From: Bradyrhizobium genosp. SA-3
GTDB lineage: Bacteria; Pseudomonadota; Alphaproteobacteria; Rhizobiales; Xanthobacteraceae
Direction of reading: 5' to 3'
Assembly: GCF_004212635.1 (NCBI RefSeq)
Contig: NZ_PSRT01000041.1
Location: 1-60,776 of the forward strand
Length of the DNA: 60,776 nucleotides
Each line of letters begins with the position of its first letter. Position 1 is the first letter of the stretch. The translations under genes and the position numbers were made by a program. Below the pieces are notes generated by a model. That model saw nothing but the letters and a program-made list of their open reading frames with translations, was not told the DNA's origin and searched no databases. Positions 43,294-53,062 of this stretch are shown here, piece after piece.

Positions 43294-46102
43294 TGGGATT
43301 GCCGTTCGCCTTCACCGAACCGCTGCTCCTGATCGGCCTCGTCAGCCTGCCCGTGCTGTGGTGGCTGCTGCGGGTGATGCCGCCGCGACCGCGCCGGATC
43401 GAGTTTCCGCCGACGCGGCTGTTGTTCGACATCGCGCCGCGCGAAGAGACGCCCTCGCGGACGCCGTGGTGGCTGACCGCATTGCGCCTGCTCGCGGCCG
43501 CGCTGGTGATCTTCGCCGCCGCTGGCCCGATCTGGAATCCGCAGACGGGTCTTGCCGGCAGCAAGGCGCCGCTGATGATCATGTTCGACGACGGCTGGAG
43601 CGCGGCATCGCACTGGGACGTCAGGATCAGGGCCGCCGACGAGCTGATCGCCAACGCCGACAATGACCGTCGCGCCATCGCGCTGGTGCCGCTGTCCGAG
43701 CCGAACCGCGACATCACCCTGATGCCGGCGGGTGCGGCGCGCGTCGCGCTGCGCCAGCTCGCGCCAAAGCCCTATTCGATCGACCGCGTCGAGACCCTGG
43801 CCGCGATCGACCGTTTCCTCAAAACGACCGGCGACTGCGAGATGGTCTGGCTCTCCGACGGCGTCGACACCGGCCGCGGCGAGGAATTCGTAGCTGGCCT
43901 CGGCAAGACCATCGGCGATCGCAGCCTGACCGTGTTCGAAGGCGGCACCTCCGCGCCGCTGGCGCTGGTCGCGGCCGAGAACGCCGCCGCCAGGATGACG
44001 GTGAAGGTGCTGCGCACCGATAGCGGCATCGCCGTCGGCACCGTGCGCGCGCTGGATCAGAAGGCCTCGCCGATCGGCGAAGCCCGCTATTCCTTCGGGC
44101 CTCAGGACAAGGAGACCGACGCGGCGTTCGATCTGCCGGTCGAGCTGCGCAACGACATCACCCGGCTCGAGATCTCGGGCGAGCGCTCCGCCGGCGCGGT
44201 GCAGCTGCTGGACAAGCGCTGGCGCCGTCGCGCCATCGGCATCGTCTCGGGCTCGACCAGCGAGACCGCGCAGCCGCTGCTGGCGCCCACCTTCTATCTC
44301 ACCCGCGCGCTGGCGCCGTTCGCTGACGTGCGGCTCGCCGACAAGGGCTCGCCGCAGCAGGGCATCACCCAGTTCCTCGACCAGAAGCTGCCGATGATCA
44401 TCCTCGCCGATGTCGGCACCATCGCGCCTGAGCTGCGCGAGCGCCTCAATGCCTGGATCGATCAGGGCGGCGTGCTGGTGCGGTTCGCAGGGCCCCGGCT
44501 GGCGCAGGCCGAAGACGATCTCGTGCCGGTCAAGCTGCGCAAGGGCGGCCGCACGCTCGGCGGCAGCCTGACCTGGGAGAAGCCGCAGCATCTCGCCTCC
44601 TTCGCCGCCGACGGTCCGTTTGCCGGCGTCGTGGCCCCCAAGGACGTCACCGTGAGCCGCCAGGTGCTGGCCGAGCCCGACGCGGTGCTCGCCACCAAAA
44701 GCTGGGCCTCGCTGGAGGACGGCACGCCGCTGGTAACCGGCGAGCATCGCGGCAAGGGCCTGGTCAGCCTGTTCCACGTCAGCGCCGACATGCGCTGGTC
44801 GGATCTGCCGATGTCAGGCACCTTCGTCGAAATGCTGCGGCGGGTGGTCGACATGTCCGGCTACACGTCCAAGCCGGCGCCGGGGTCGCGGCCGAGACGA
44901 CCGCCGAGACGGTGGCGCCGCTGCACATCCTCGACGGCTTCGGCGCCTTCGGCCCGCCGCCGGCCACCGCAAAACCGCTGCCCGCGGATTATCGCGACCG
45001 CGCCACACCCGATCATCCGCCGGGCTTCTACGGTCCAGCCGAAGGACCGCTCGCCGTGAACACGCTTGCCGCCGCCGACCGCATCGCAGCCCTGAACACC
45101 GCGAGCCTGCGCGCCCGGCACGCCACCTACACCAATGCCGAGCCGCGGGACTTGCGCGGCTGGCTGCTGTCGACGGCGCTCGCGTTGTTCCTAATCGACG
45201 CCATCATCGTCGCGCTGCTCGGCGGCGGGATTGCCGCGCTGCTGCGCCGCCGCGCTGCGCCAGCGATGATCATCTTCGCCCTGGTGCTCGCAGGCGTCGC
45301 GGCGCTCTCGCCGACGCCGGCGCGCGCCGACGGCGTCACGGACGAGTTCGCCATGAAGGCGGTGTCGCAGACCCGCCTTGCTTATGTCGTGACAGGCAAT
45401 GCCGACGTCGATTCCATCGTCAGGGCGGGGATGAACGGGCTGACGCTGTTCCTGGCGCAGCGCACTGCGCTCGAGGCCGGCGATCCCGTCGGCGTCAATC
45501 CCGCGCGCGACGAGCTCGCCTTCTTCCCGCTGATCTACTGGCCGATCGTGCCCGGGGCGCCTAAGCCGCCGCAGGATGCCATCAACAAGATCGACGCCTA
45601 CATGAAGCAGGGCGGCACCGTGCTGTTCGACACCCGCGATGCGATCGAAGCACCGCCCGGCGCGAACGGTGCGGCGCAGACCCCTGCCATGCAGACGCTG
45701 CGCGAGATCCTGTCCTCGCTCGACGTGCCCGAGCTCGAGCCGGTGCCGCGCGAGCACGTGCTGACCAAGACCTTTTACCTGCTGCGCGACTTCCCCGGCC
45801 GCTTCGTCACCGGCCAGACCTGGGTTGAGACCCTGCCGCGCGACGAGGACGAGGACAGCGCGCAGCGGCCGGCGCGCGGCGGCGACGGCGTCTCGCCGAT
45901 CATCATCACCTCGAACGACCTAGCCGGCGCCTGGGCGGTGCGGCCCGACGGCCAGGCCATGCTGCCGGTGACCGGCGGCGACACCCGCCAGCGCGAATTC
46001 GCCTACCGCGCCGGCGCCAACATCGTGATGTACACGCTGACCGGCAACTACAAGGCCGACCAGGTGCACGCACCGGCTCTGATCGAACGGCTGGGGCAAT
46101 GA
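43290..46102 (+). pseudogene. BatA/DUF4159 membrane protein, broken by a one-base frameshift
   Basis: The first 530 codons (43290 to about 44878) encode an aerotolerance BatA-like N-terminus (PLLLIGLVSLPVLWWLLRVM, then IEFPPTRLLF) and a large extracytoplasmic region. The remaining C-terminal part (from about 44878, starting VAPLHILDGFGAFG) continues in the next frame with a membrane helix and a DUF4159 domain. Joined, the product would be about 937 residues. The break is at AAGCCGGCGCCGGGG near 44876; one extra G there restores a continuous frame. It overlaps DUF58 by four bases. A sequencing error is possible. If the shift is real, the protein is truncated. Confidence 0.8.
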
Positions 46103-46140
46103 TGCGAGCTTTGGAACTCAATGCTCGCCAAAACAAAGCC

Positions 46141-46224
46141 GTCATGGCCGGGCTTGTCCCGGCCATCCACGCCTTGCCGCGAGGCATGAAGAACGTGGAT
46201 GCCCGGGATAAGCCCGGGCATGAC
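46141..46224. repeat. Palindromic intergenic repeat (GTCATGGCCGGGC family)
   Basis: GTCATGGCCGGGCTTGTCCC and GGGATAAGCCCGGGCATGAC are the inverted ends, with CATCCACG / CGTGGATG as an inner arm. It lies between the DUF4159 gene and the next membrane protein gene. Confidence 0.85.
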
Positions 46225-46244
46225 GATGCCGAGAAAGCATCGAC

Positions 46245-48308
46245 ATGAATTACGGCATCGCGTTCACGCCGCTTGTCCCCGGGATCGTGCTCTGGCTCGC
46301 GCTGGCCGCGATCGTCGTCGTCGCGCTGGTGCTGCTGCTGGCGCGCGCACGCGGCGCGGCGGTGCGCGTCGCCGCGCTGGCGCTGTTCCTGCTGGCGCTC
46401 GCCAATCCCTCCTTCACGCGCGAGGATCGCGATCCCCTCACCTCGGTCGCCGCCGTCGTCGTCGACAAGAGCCCGAGCCAGAATTTCGGCAACCGCAATC
46501 GCGAGGCAGCGCAGGCGCAGGAAGCGCTGGTCGACAGCCTGAAGAAGATCAAGGGCCTCGAAGTCCGCGTCGTCGATGCCGGACAGGCCGACGGTGAGAC
46601 CGACGGCACCAAGCTGTTCGGCGCCCTCGCCTCGGCCTTGTCAGACGTGCCGGTCGACCGCGTGGCCGGCGCGTTCCTGATCACCGACGGCCGCGTCCAC
46701 GACATTCCGGCGAACGCCGCCGCGCTCGGCTTCCAGGCGCCGGTGCAAGCGCTGGTCACCGGGCAGAAGGACGAGCGCGACCGCCGCATCGCGATCACGG
46801 CGGCGCCGCGCTTCGGCATCGTCGGGCAGACCCAGACCATCAGCTACCGCCTCGACGACCAGGGCGTCTCTGGCGAGCGCGCCAAGGTCACGGTCCGCCG
46901 CGACGGCGAAGTCATCAACGAGCGCACGCTATCGAGCGGTCAGGCCGCGAGCGTCGACGTCGACATCAAGCATGCCGGCCCGAACATCGTCGAGATCGAG
47001 GCTTCGCCCCTCGAACGAGAATTGACGCCGGTGAACAATCGCGCGGTCGTCGCCATCGACGGCGTGCGCGACAAGCTGCGCGTGCTGCTGGTCTCGGGCG
47101 AGCCGCATTCCGGCGAGCGCACCTGGCGCAATCTGCTCAAGTCCGATGCCAGCGTCGATCTCGTGCATTTCACCATTCTGCGTCCGCCGGAGAAGCAGGA
47201 CGGCACGCCGATCAACGAATTGTCGCTGATCGCGTTTCCGACCCGCGAGCTGTTCCAGCAGAAGATCAACGAATTCCAGCTGATCATCTTCGACCGCTAT
47301 GCCCGCCAGGGCGTGCTGCCGATCGCCTATTTCGACAACATCGCGCGCTACGTGCGCTCGGGCGGCGCGGTGCTGGTCTCGGCCGGCCCCGACTACGCCT
47401 CCAACACCAGCATCTGGCGCACGCCGCTGGATTCGGTGCTGCCGGCCGAACCCGTCGGCGTGACGGAGAAGCCGTTCTACGCGCATCTGTCCGACATCGG
47501 CAAACGCCATCCGGTCACGCGCGGGCTGGAGGGCTCGGGATCCGAGCCGCCGCACTGGAGCCGTTTCTTCCGAACCGTCGACACCCGCAATGCGGTCAAC
47601 CCGCCTGTGATGACCGGGGTCGACGGCAAGCCGCTGCTGTTCCTGTCGCGCTTTGGGGAGGGCCGCGTTGCGCTGCTGCTGTCCGATCACATCTGGCTAT
47701 GGGCGCGCGGCTATGAGGGCGGCGGCCCGCATCTCGACCTGCTCAGGCGGATGTCGCACTGGCTGATGAAGCAGCCGGATCTCGACGAAGAGGCGCTGCG
47801 TCTTCAGGTGCAAGGCAAGGATCTCGTGGTGGTACGCCAGACCATGTCGGACAGCGTCCAGCCGGTGAACGTGACCTCGCCGTCGGGCGTGTCGCACGAT
47901 CTGACGCTCAGCCCCGGCGATCCCGGCGAGTGGCGTGCCAGCCTGCCGGCGAACGAGCTCGGCCTGTGGCAGGCCACCGACGGCACGCTTAAGGCGCTGA
48001 TCAATGTCGGCCCGACCAATCCGAAGGAGTTTTCGGAAGTCACCTCCACCACCGACACATTGAAGCCGCTGACCCAGGCGACCGGCGGCAACGCCGTGCG
48101 CGTGGCCAGTGGCTCCAGCGTCGAGCTGCCGCGCATCCTGCCGGTGCGCTCCACCAGTGTCTTCCATGGCGACGGCTGGATGGGGGTGCGGATGCGCGAC
48201 GCCAGCGTCGTGAAGGGCGTCGGCGTGCTGCCGATCTTCGCCGGCCTGATCGGCCTGTTGCTGCTGCTCGGTGCCTTCGCCGCGACCTGGGTCCGCGAAG
48301 GGCGCTAA
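46245..48308 (+). CDS. Large VWA/glutamine-amidotransferase-like membrane protein of the MoxR operon
   Basis: A 687-residue protein with N-terminal helices (residues 9-55, LVPGIVLWLALAAIVVVALV) and one helix close to the C-terminus (ILPIFAGLIGLLLLLGAFAA). Between them lies a VWA-like domain (VAAVVVDKSPSQNF), immunoglobulin-like strands and a glutamine amidotransferase-like fold (VLLVSGEPHSGERTWRNLL). It is the fourth gene of the MoxR-DUF58-DUF4159 unit and is probably its membrane partner. ATG 46245 has no strong ribosome site. Confidence 0.8.
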   Translation: MNYGIAFTPLVPGIVLWLALAAIVVVALVLLLARARGAAVRVAALALFLLALANPSFTREDRDPLTSVAAVVVDKSPSQNFGNRNREAAQAQEALVDSLKKIKGLEVRVVDAGQADGETDGTKLFGALASALSDVPVDRVAGAFLITDGRVHDIPANAAALGFQAPVQALVTGQKDERDRRIAITAAPRFGIVGQTQTISYRLDDQGVSGERAKVTVRRDGEVINERTLSSGQAASVDVDIKHAGPNIVEIEASPLERELTPVNNRAVVAIDGVRDKLRVLLVSGEPHSGERTWRNLLKSDASVDLVHFTILRPPEKQDGTPINELSLIAFPTRELFQQKINEFQLIIFDRYARQGVLPIAYFDNIARYVRSGGAVLVSAGPDYASNTSIWRTPLDSVLPAEPVGVTEKPFYAHLSDIGKRHPVTRGLEGSGSEPPHWSRFFRTVDTRNAVNPPVMTGVDGKPLLFLSRFGEGRVALLLSDHIWLWARGYEGGGPHLDLLRRMSHWLMKQPDLDEEALRLQVQGKDLVVVRQTMSDSVQPVNVTSPSGVSHDLTLSPGDPGEWRASLPANELGLWQATDGTLKALINVGPTNPKEFSEVTSTTDTLKPLTQATGGNAVRVASGSSVELPRILPVRSTSVFHGDGWMGVRMRDASVVKGVGVLPIFAGLIGLLLLLGAFAATWVREGR

Positions 48309-48343
48309 TCTCAAGCATAGTAAAGGCTCGGTTGGTGTTCGGG

Positions 48344-48502
48344 GTTCACCTCTCCCCAGCGGGGAGAGGTCGAATTGCTTTGGCGCGCAATTGCGCGCCA
48401 AGCAATTCGGGTGAGGAGCCGCAGCGCACCGTAAGACCGTAAGCCCTCACCCGGATCGCATCTCTCGATGCGATCCGACCTCTCCCTACGGGAGAGGTGA
48501 AC
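48344..48502. repeat. Large palindromic repeat (GGGAGAGGTGAAC family)
   Basis: Ends GTTCACCTCTCCCC and GGGAGAGGTGAAC are inverted. An internal arm GCGCGCAATTGCGCGC is self-complementary. The right half (from about 48440) matches 3839-3908 nearly base for base, with GATCGCATCtctcGATGCGATC in place of the TTGC loop. Confidence 0.85.
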
Positions 48503-48624
48503 ACTCGGCTCATATCGATTCAACCAATACTCACCTCGCTTGAGTTACCCGAACGACACATCGCATGACCGGGCCGCGCGGCTCGCGCCGGCGACAGTTG
48601 ACATTCGCTGATCGATCGGGCGAT

Positions 48625-48637
48625 GTTACTTTGTAAC
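48625..48637 (+). promoter_or_regulatory. Zur-like palindrome upstream of DUF2946 and TonB receptor genes
   Basis: GTTACTTTGTAAC is a perfect 5-3-5 palindrome. It has the GTTA-N5-TAAC core of bacterial Zur boxes and lies about 47 bases upstream of the DUF2946 start. The downstream receptor resembles ZnuD, supporting zinc control, but binding is untested. Confidence 0.55.
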
Positions 48638-48683
48638 GCCGCGATGCCAGGGGATTGGCCGCGCGGTGGTGGGGCGCTTTCGG

Positions 48684-49097
48684 ATGAAATGGTTTCGGTC
48701 AAATGTGAGGCACGCCGCCCGGCTCGCGCTGTTCGCGATGCTGGTGCAGTTCGCGCTGACGTTCGGCCACAGCCACTGGTTCGCGCAGGCAGCGGCCTTC
48801 GCCCAATCCTCGCTCCAGCAGACGGACAGCAAGGACATCGCCAAGGGCGTTGCTGCGATCGACCGCGCCGCGGTCCAGAAGCAATCGCCCGCCCGTCCTG
48901 ACCGCGAGCATCCCGGCGACGACAATTGCGCGATCTGCGCCGTCGTCGCGCTGGCGGGCACAATCGTTTTCGCGACGCCGCCGGTGCTGCTGCTGCCGCA
49001 GGCGATCGAGCTGCTCCACCGCACCACCGATGCCGAATTCATCCATCTGAAATCGGCCGGCACGGCGTTCCAGCCCCGCGCCCCTCCCGCTTCCTGA
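48684..49097 (+). CDS. DUF2946 family protein
   Basis: A 137-residue protein with an N-terminal signal or anchor (ARLALFAMLVQFALTFGHSH) and the family's CxxC motif (DDNCAICAVVALAG) followed by a hydrophobic stretch. These proteins often precede TonB receptors for metal or siderophore uptake, as here (140 bases upstream). They are thought to bind metal in the envelope. ATG 48684 is preferred over GTG 48666 because it starts right before the membrane segment. Confidence 0.82.
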   Translation: MKWFRSNVRHAARLALFAMLVQFALTFGHSHWFAQAAAFAQSSLQQTDSKDIAKGVAAIDRAAVQKQSPARPDREHPGDDNCAICAVVALAGTIVFATPPVLLLPQAIELLHRTTDAEFIHLKSAGTAFQPRAPPAS

Positions 49098-49237
49098 CCT
49101 CCAACGCTTGATCACGCCCAGCCTCGCCGCATGGCGAATGCCCGGGAGAAGTTGAAGTCGAATTCCGTCGCACCGCGACGGCAGGCCGCCTCCGATCAAC
49201 AGACCATCATGCGGACGGCCTGACTGGAATCAGGACC

Positions 49238-51607
49238 ATGTCATTTCAATTGCGACGCGCGCAGCGTCTTGGCGGAGCAAGCCTGCTCCTGCTCGGTGCC
49301 GCCGCCACGCCCGCCTTTGGCCAAGAGCCTGCGCAAGACAAATCGGCGACCGAGATCCCGGCCGTCACCGTGACGGCGCCGAGCCCGATCGTGCGCCGAG
49401 CGGTGGTGCCGTCCCGCACCCCGGGTCGCGGCACGCGGACCGCACGTGTGCGCAGCCGCCAACAAACGGCGGAAGCGACGCCCGCAGCCCCCGTGCCTGC
49501 CGCGCCTCAGCAGGGTGTGCTGCCTATTGTGACCAACCAGTTCGCGACCGTCACGGTGGTGCCGAACGAAGAGATCCGCCGCGAGGGCGGCGGTCAGCTC
49601 GGCGATCTCCTATTCTCCAAGCCCGGCATCACCGGCTCGAGCTTCGCGCCCGGCGCCTCCAGCCGGCCGATCATCCGGGGTCTCGACGTCAACCGCGTCG
49701 GCATCGTCGAGAACGGCACCAATGCGGGTGGCGCCTCCGATCTCGGCGAGGATCATTTCGTCCCGATCGATCCGCTCGCGACCAACCAGGTCGAGGTGGT
49801 GCGTGGGCCGGCTGCGCTGCGCTACGGCTCGACCTCCATCGGCGGCGTCGTCAGCGCCACCAACAACCGGATTCCGGATGCGCTGCCTTCCTGCGCGCCG
49901 TCATTCCAGACCTACGGCCTGCCGACCAAGGCGCCGCTCGCATCAGCCGCGACATCGCCTTGCGTCACTGCCGAGACGCGCACCGCGTTCAGCTCGGTCG
50001 ATCGCGGCGTCGAGAGCGGCGCGCTGCTCGACACCGGCGGCGGCAATTTCGCCTTCCATGCCGACGCCTATGGCCGCACGACGTCCGACTATTACATTCC
50101 GAGCTATCCGTACTTGTTCGACCAAACACGGCCAGTCGGCAATCGCCAGCCGAACTCGGCAACGCGGTCGGATGGCGCGTCGATCGGCGGGTCCTACATT
50201 TTCACGGGCGGCTTCATCGGCGCGTCGATCACGCAGAACGATTCGCTCTATCATATCCCCGGCATCGATGGCGCCGATCACCGGACCCGGATCGATGCGC
50301 ATCAGACCAAGATCAACGTCAAGGGCGAATATCGCCCGGATGGCGCCGCGATCGATGCGATCCGTTTCTGGGCGGGCGCCACCAATTACCGTCACAACGA
50401 GTTGGGTCTCGCCGATCCCGCCGATCCGACAACCGATGGTGTCCGGCAGACCTTCACCAATCGGGAGGAGGAGATTCGTGTTGAAACGCAGCTGATGCCG
50501 TTCAATGCACGCTTTGCCGAGGTGACGACTGCGTTCGGCTTTCAAGCAGGCCATCAGGAGTTGACTGCGCCGAGTCCGGACGATCCCGGCGCGCTGTTCA
50601 ATGGATTGTGGGACCCGAACCGCAACTACCGCGTTGCCGGCTACGTCTTCAACGAGTTCAAGTTCAGTGAACAAACGAGAGCGCAGATCGCCGGCCGCAT
50701 CGAGCATGTCGAGCTGCACGGCTCGACGCCGGATTTCCCGGCGGATTTCCTGCCCGACGGCAGTCCTCAAACGAGCATCGTCCGCAATCCGTCCTTCACG
50801 CCCAAGAGCGGCAGCATCGGCCTGTTGCAGGATCTGCCGGGCGGCATGGTCGGCAGCATCACCGCGCAATATGTCGAGCGCGCACCGAAGCCGGCCGAGC
50901 TGTTCTCGCGCGGCGGCCACGATGCGACCGCGACCTTCGATATCGGCAATCCGAACCTCACCATCGAGACCGCCAAGTCCGTCGAGGTCGGCGTGCGCAA
51001 GGCGACGGGACCGCTCCGCTTCGAGGCGACGGTCTACTACACGCATTTCGACAATTTCATCTATCGCCGCCTCACCGGCGTGATGTGCGACGGCGATTTC
51101 GCCTCATGCGGTGCGCCCGACGCCGAGCTGAACCAGGCCGTCTATTCGCAGCGCAACGCGAACTTCCGCGGCGGCGAGTTCCAGTCGCAGATCGACCTCG
51201 GCGCATTCCAGGGCGGGATCTGGGGCATCGAGAACCAGCTCGACGTCGTTCGCGCCACCTTCACCGACGGCACCAACGTGCCGCGGATTCCGCCGCTCAG
51301 AATGGGCGGCGGCGTGTTCTGGCGTGACGACAACTGGCTGATGCGCGTCAACCTACTGCATGCCTTCGCGCAGAACAACGTCGCCGTGATCGCGGAGACG
51401 CCGACGGCGGGCTACAATCTGTTGAAAGCGGAGGTGAGCTACAAGACCAAGCTCAACCCCAACGCCTTCGGCGCGCGCGAGATGCTGGTCGGCCTCGTCG
51501 GCAACAACCTGCTCAACGAGAACATCCGCAACTCGGTGTCCTACACCAAGGACGAGGTGCTGATGCCCGGCATCGGCGTGCGGGCATTCGCGAACTTCAA
51601 GTTCTGA
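49238..51607 (+). CDS. TonB-dependent receptor (ZnuD-like)
   Basis: A 789-residue outer-membrane beta-barrel receptor with a signal peptide (cleavage near PAFGQ) and a Pro/Ala-rich linker before the plug. The plug end reads DHFVPIDPLATNQVEVVRGP, then AALRYGSTSIGGVVSATNNRIP, very like the DHAVPIDPL and RGPATLLYGS blocks of ZnuD-type receptors. The last strand ends in Phe (FANFKF), the barrel assembly signal. It probably imports zinc or another metal complex. A possible Zur palindrome lies about 600 bases upstream. Confidence 0.88.
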   Translation: MSFQLRRAQRLGGASLLLLGAAATPAFGQEPAQDKSATEIPAVTVTAPSPIVRRAVVPSRTPGRGTRTARVRSRQQTAEATPAAPVPAAPQQGVLPIVTNQFATVTVVPNEEIRREGGGQLGDLLFSKPGITGSSFAPGASSRPIIRGLDVNRVGIVENGTNAGGASDLGEDHFVPIDPLATNQVEVVRGPAALRYGSTSIGGVVSATNNRIPDALPSCAPSFQTYGLPTKAPLASAATSPCVTAETRTAFSSVDRGVESGALLDTGGGNFAFHADAYGRTTSDYYIPSYPYLFDQTRPVGNRQPNSATRSDGASIGGSYIFTGGFIGASITQNDSLYHIPGIDGADHRTRIDAHQTKINVKGEYRPDGAAIDAIRFWAGATNYRHNELGLADPADPTTDGVRQTFTNREEEIRVETQLMPFNARFAEVTTAFGFQAGHQELTAPSPDDPGALFNGLWDPNRNYRVAGYVFNEFKFSEQTRAQIAGRIEHVELHGSTPDFPADFLPDGSPQTSIVRNPSFTPKSGSIGLLQDLPGGMVGSITAQYVERAPKPAELFSRGGHDATATFDIGNPNLTIETAKSVEVGVRKATGPLRFEATVYYTHFDNFIYRRLTGVMCDGDFASCGAPDAELNQAVYSQRNANFRGGEFQSQIDLGAFQGGIWGIENQLDVVRATFTDGTNVPRIPPLRMGGGVFWRDDNWLMRVNLLHAFAQNNVAVIAETPTAGYNLLKAEVSYKTKLNPNAFGAREMLVGLVGNNLLNENIRNSVSYTKDEVLMPGIGVRAFANFKF

Positions 51608-51610
51608 CCT

Positions 51611-51646
51611 GGAGTGTGTCGGGGCCTACAGGCCCCGACACACTCC
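51611..51646 (+). terminator. Perfect 16-bp hairpin after the TonB receptor gene
   Basis: GGAGTGTGTCGGGGCC and GGCCCCGACACACTCC form an uninterrupted 16-bp stem with a TACA loop, starting three bases after the stop. No T-run follows, but its position suggests a terminator or mRNA-protecting structure. Confidence 0.7.
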
Positions 51647-51657
51647 GCCTCCACATC

Positions 51658-51771
51658 GTCATTGCGAGCGCAGCGAAGCAATCCAGACTGCCTCTGCGGA
51701 AAGATTCTGGATTGCTTCGCGGAGCCTGTCATCGGGCCGCGCTTTGCGCGGACCCGGTGGCTCGCAATGAC
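51658..51771. repeat. Dispersed palindromic repeat (GTCATTGCGAG family), second copy
   Basis: Starts GTCATTGCGAGCGCAGCG and ends GTGGCTCGCAATGAC. Its right part is the reverse complement of the left part of 4533-4682, including CATCGGGCCGCGCTTTGCGC. Confidence 0.85.
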
Positions 51772-51825
51772 GGAGTACGAGGCGACGCAGCGGCCCTTCC
51801 AATCCACAGCGTCGTAGCCCGGCCC

Positions 51826-52341
51826 CTACCCCCGCGCCTTGCTCCAGTCGGGACCGACCGCGCCCGACACGCCTTCGAAGGCGCCGTCGACGAGCTCGAA
51901 CACCAGGATACGGGCGGCGTCGACCGGGCCCGGCATGGTGACGCGGCCCTTGGGGACCGGCTTGAAGCCGACGCGGCTGTAATAGGGCTCGTCGCCGACC
52001 AGGAGCACGATGGCGTGGCCTTTTTCTTTGGCGTCCTGCAGCGCGCGCTCCATCAGGAGACGGCCGATGCCGCGGTCGCGGAACGGCGGCTCGACGGTGA
52101 GCGGTCCGAGCAGCAGCGCCGGCGTGTCGCCGATCAGGATCGGCAATTGCCTGACCGAGCCGACCAGCAGCGTGCCGATACGTGCGGTGAAGGACAATTC
52201 GAGCAGATGGTCGACGTGCTCGCGGATGCGGTAGGCGCTGAGCACGAAGCGGCCGGGACCAAAGGTGCGCTCGTGCAGGCGTTCGATCGCCTGGGCGTCG
52301 CCGGCGGCCTCGGGAAGGATGGTGAGTGAGAGATCGGTCAT
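51826..52341 (-). CDS. GNAT family N-acetyltransferase (YhbS-like)
   Basis: A 171-residue acetyltransferase starting MTDLSLTILPE. The acetyl-CoA motif A is LGPLTVEPPFRDRGIGRLLM (V-x-P-x-x-x-x-R-G-x-G), and motif B is IVLLVGDEPYYSRVGFKPVP, typical of YhbS/COG3153 members. The start at 52341 is taken because the longer open frame upstream lacks family sequence. Substrate unknown. Confidence 0.88.
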   Translation of the reverse strand: MTDLSLTILPEAAGDAQAIERLHERTFGPGRFVLSAYRIREHVDHLLELSFTARIGTLLVGSVRQLPILIGDTPALLLGPLTVEPPFRDRGIGRLLMERALQDAKEKGHAIVLLVGDEPYYSRVGFKPVPKGRVTMPGPVDAARILVFELVDGAFEGVSGAVGPDWSKARG

Positions 52342-52477
52342 GTCAGTTGGCGGGATAGCACCTGAACGCAGCGCGGTCCATCGGGCAGCCAAGATGCTCA
52401 GTTCCCTTTTCAGCGTCGGCGGGAGAGGTGTTCTGACTCGCCGGCTTGCATCCGTTGACCGACTGGCACAACCACCC

Positions 52478-52969
52478 TCAGCGCCACGTAGCAATCAGGG
52501 GCTTGCCGCCCAGCACTTCCGCGATCCGCAGCCGTGTACCGGGCGTGGTCCCCTCGGGCAGCGCCGTGGTCGCGAAGAACCCGCATTCGACGATCTCGTG
52601 GTTGGGCGCGGGCAGGCGGTCCTGGCTGAACTGCCTGACCACATAGACCGCGACGTGGTCGCGGCGGGAGACGTGGCTGTTGAGGAAGATGCCGTGCAGC
52701 ACGGCATCTCCGATCAGATCGATGTCGCCCTCCTCCTTGAGCTCGCGCCGCAGCGCGTGCGCCATGGTCTCGCCGAAATCGACGCCGCCGCCGGGCAGAT
52801 ACCAGCCGCTGACGTAGCTGTGCCTGACCAGGAACACCCGGTTCTCCGCGTCAAGCACCACGGCGCGGACGCCGAGCGTCATGCCGCGGACCAGCAGGAA
52901 ATAGACATGAAAGATGCGCCGCAGCAGCGGCTCGAATTTTCGTCGAATGGTGTTCAGACGTTCTCCCAT
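52478..52969 (-). CDS. NUDIX hydrolase
   Basis: A 163-residue NUDIX protein starting MGERLNTIRRKFEPLLRR. The NUDIX box is GGGVDFGETMAHALRRELKE followed by EGDI, with all catalytic Glu residues. A hydrophobic amphipathic segment (IFHVYFLLVRGMTLGVRAVV) precedes it. AAGGAAAG in front of ATG 52969 favours this start over ATG 53029. It is divergent from the metallophosphoesterase gene, leaving a 93-base gap. Substrate unknown. Confidence 0.87.
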   Translation of the reverse strand: MGERLNTIRRKFEPLLRRIFHVYFLLVRGMTLGVRAVVLDAENRVFLVRHSYVSGWYLPGGGVDFGETMAHALRRELKEEGDIDLIGDAVLHGIFLNSHVSRRDHVAVYVVRQFSQDRLPAPNHEIVECGFFATTALPEGTTPGTRLRIAEVLGGKPLIATWR

Positions 52970-53062
52970 CAGGCTTTCCTTGACGCCCCCTTTGAGGCCC
53001 TGCTTGCGCGCCGGCTGCGACCTTGCCATTACAGCGGAGCAATAGCGAGGCAATCGCGCGCC

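Noticed and set aside
43107..44777. 556-codon minus-strand frame
   Set aside because: Antisense to the DUF58 and DUF4159 genes, with shadow-frame composition.
49098..49237. Possible cobalamin riboswitch before the TonB receptor
   Set aside because: The conserved B12-box core is not present, and the receptor looks ZnuD-like rather than BtuB-like.
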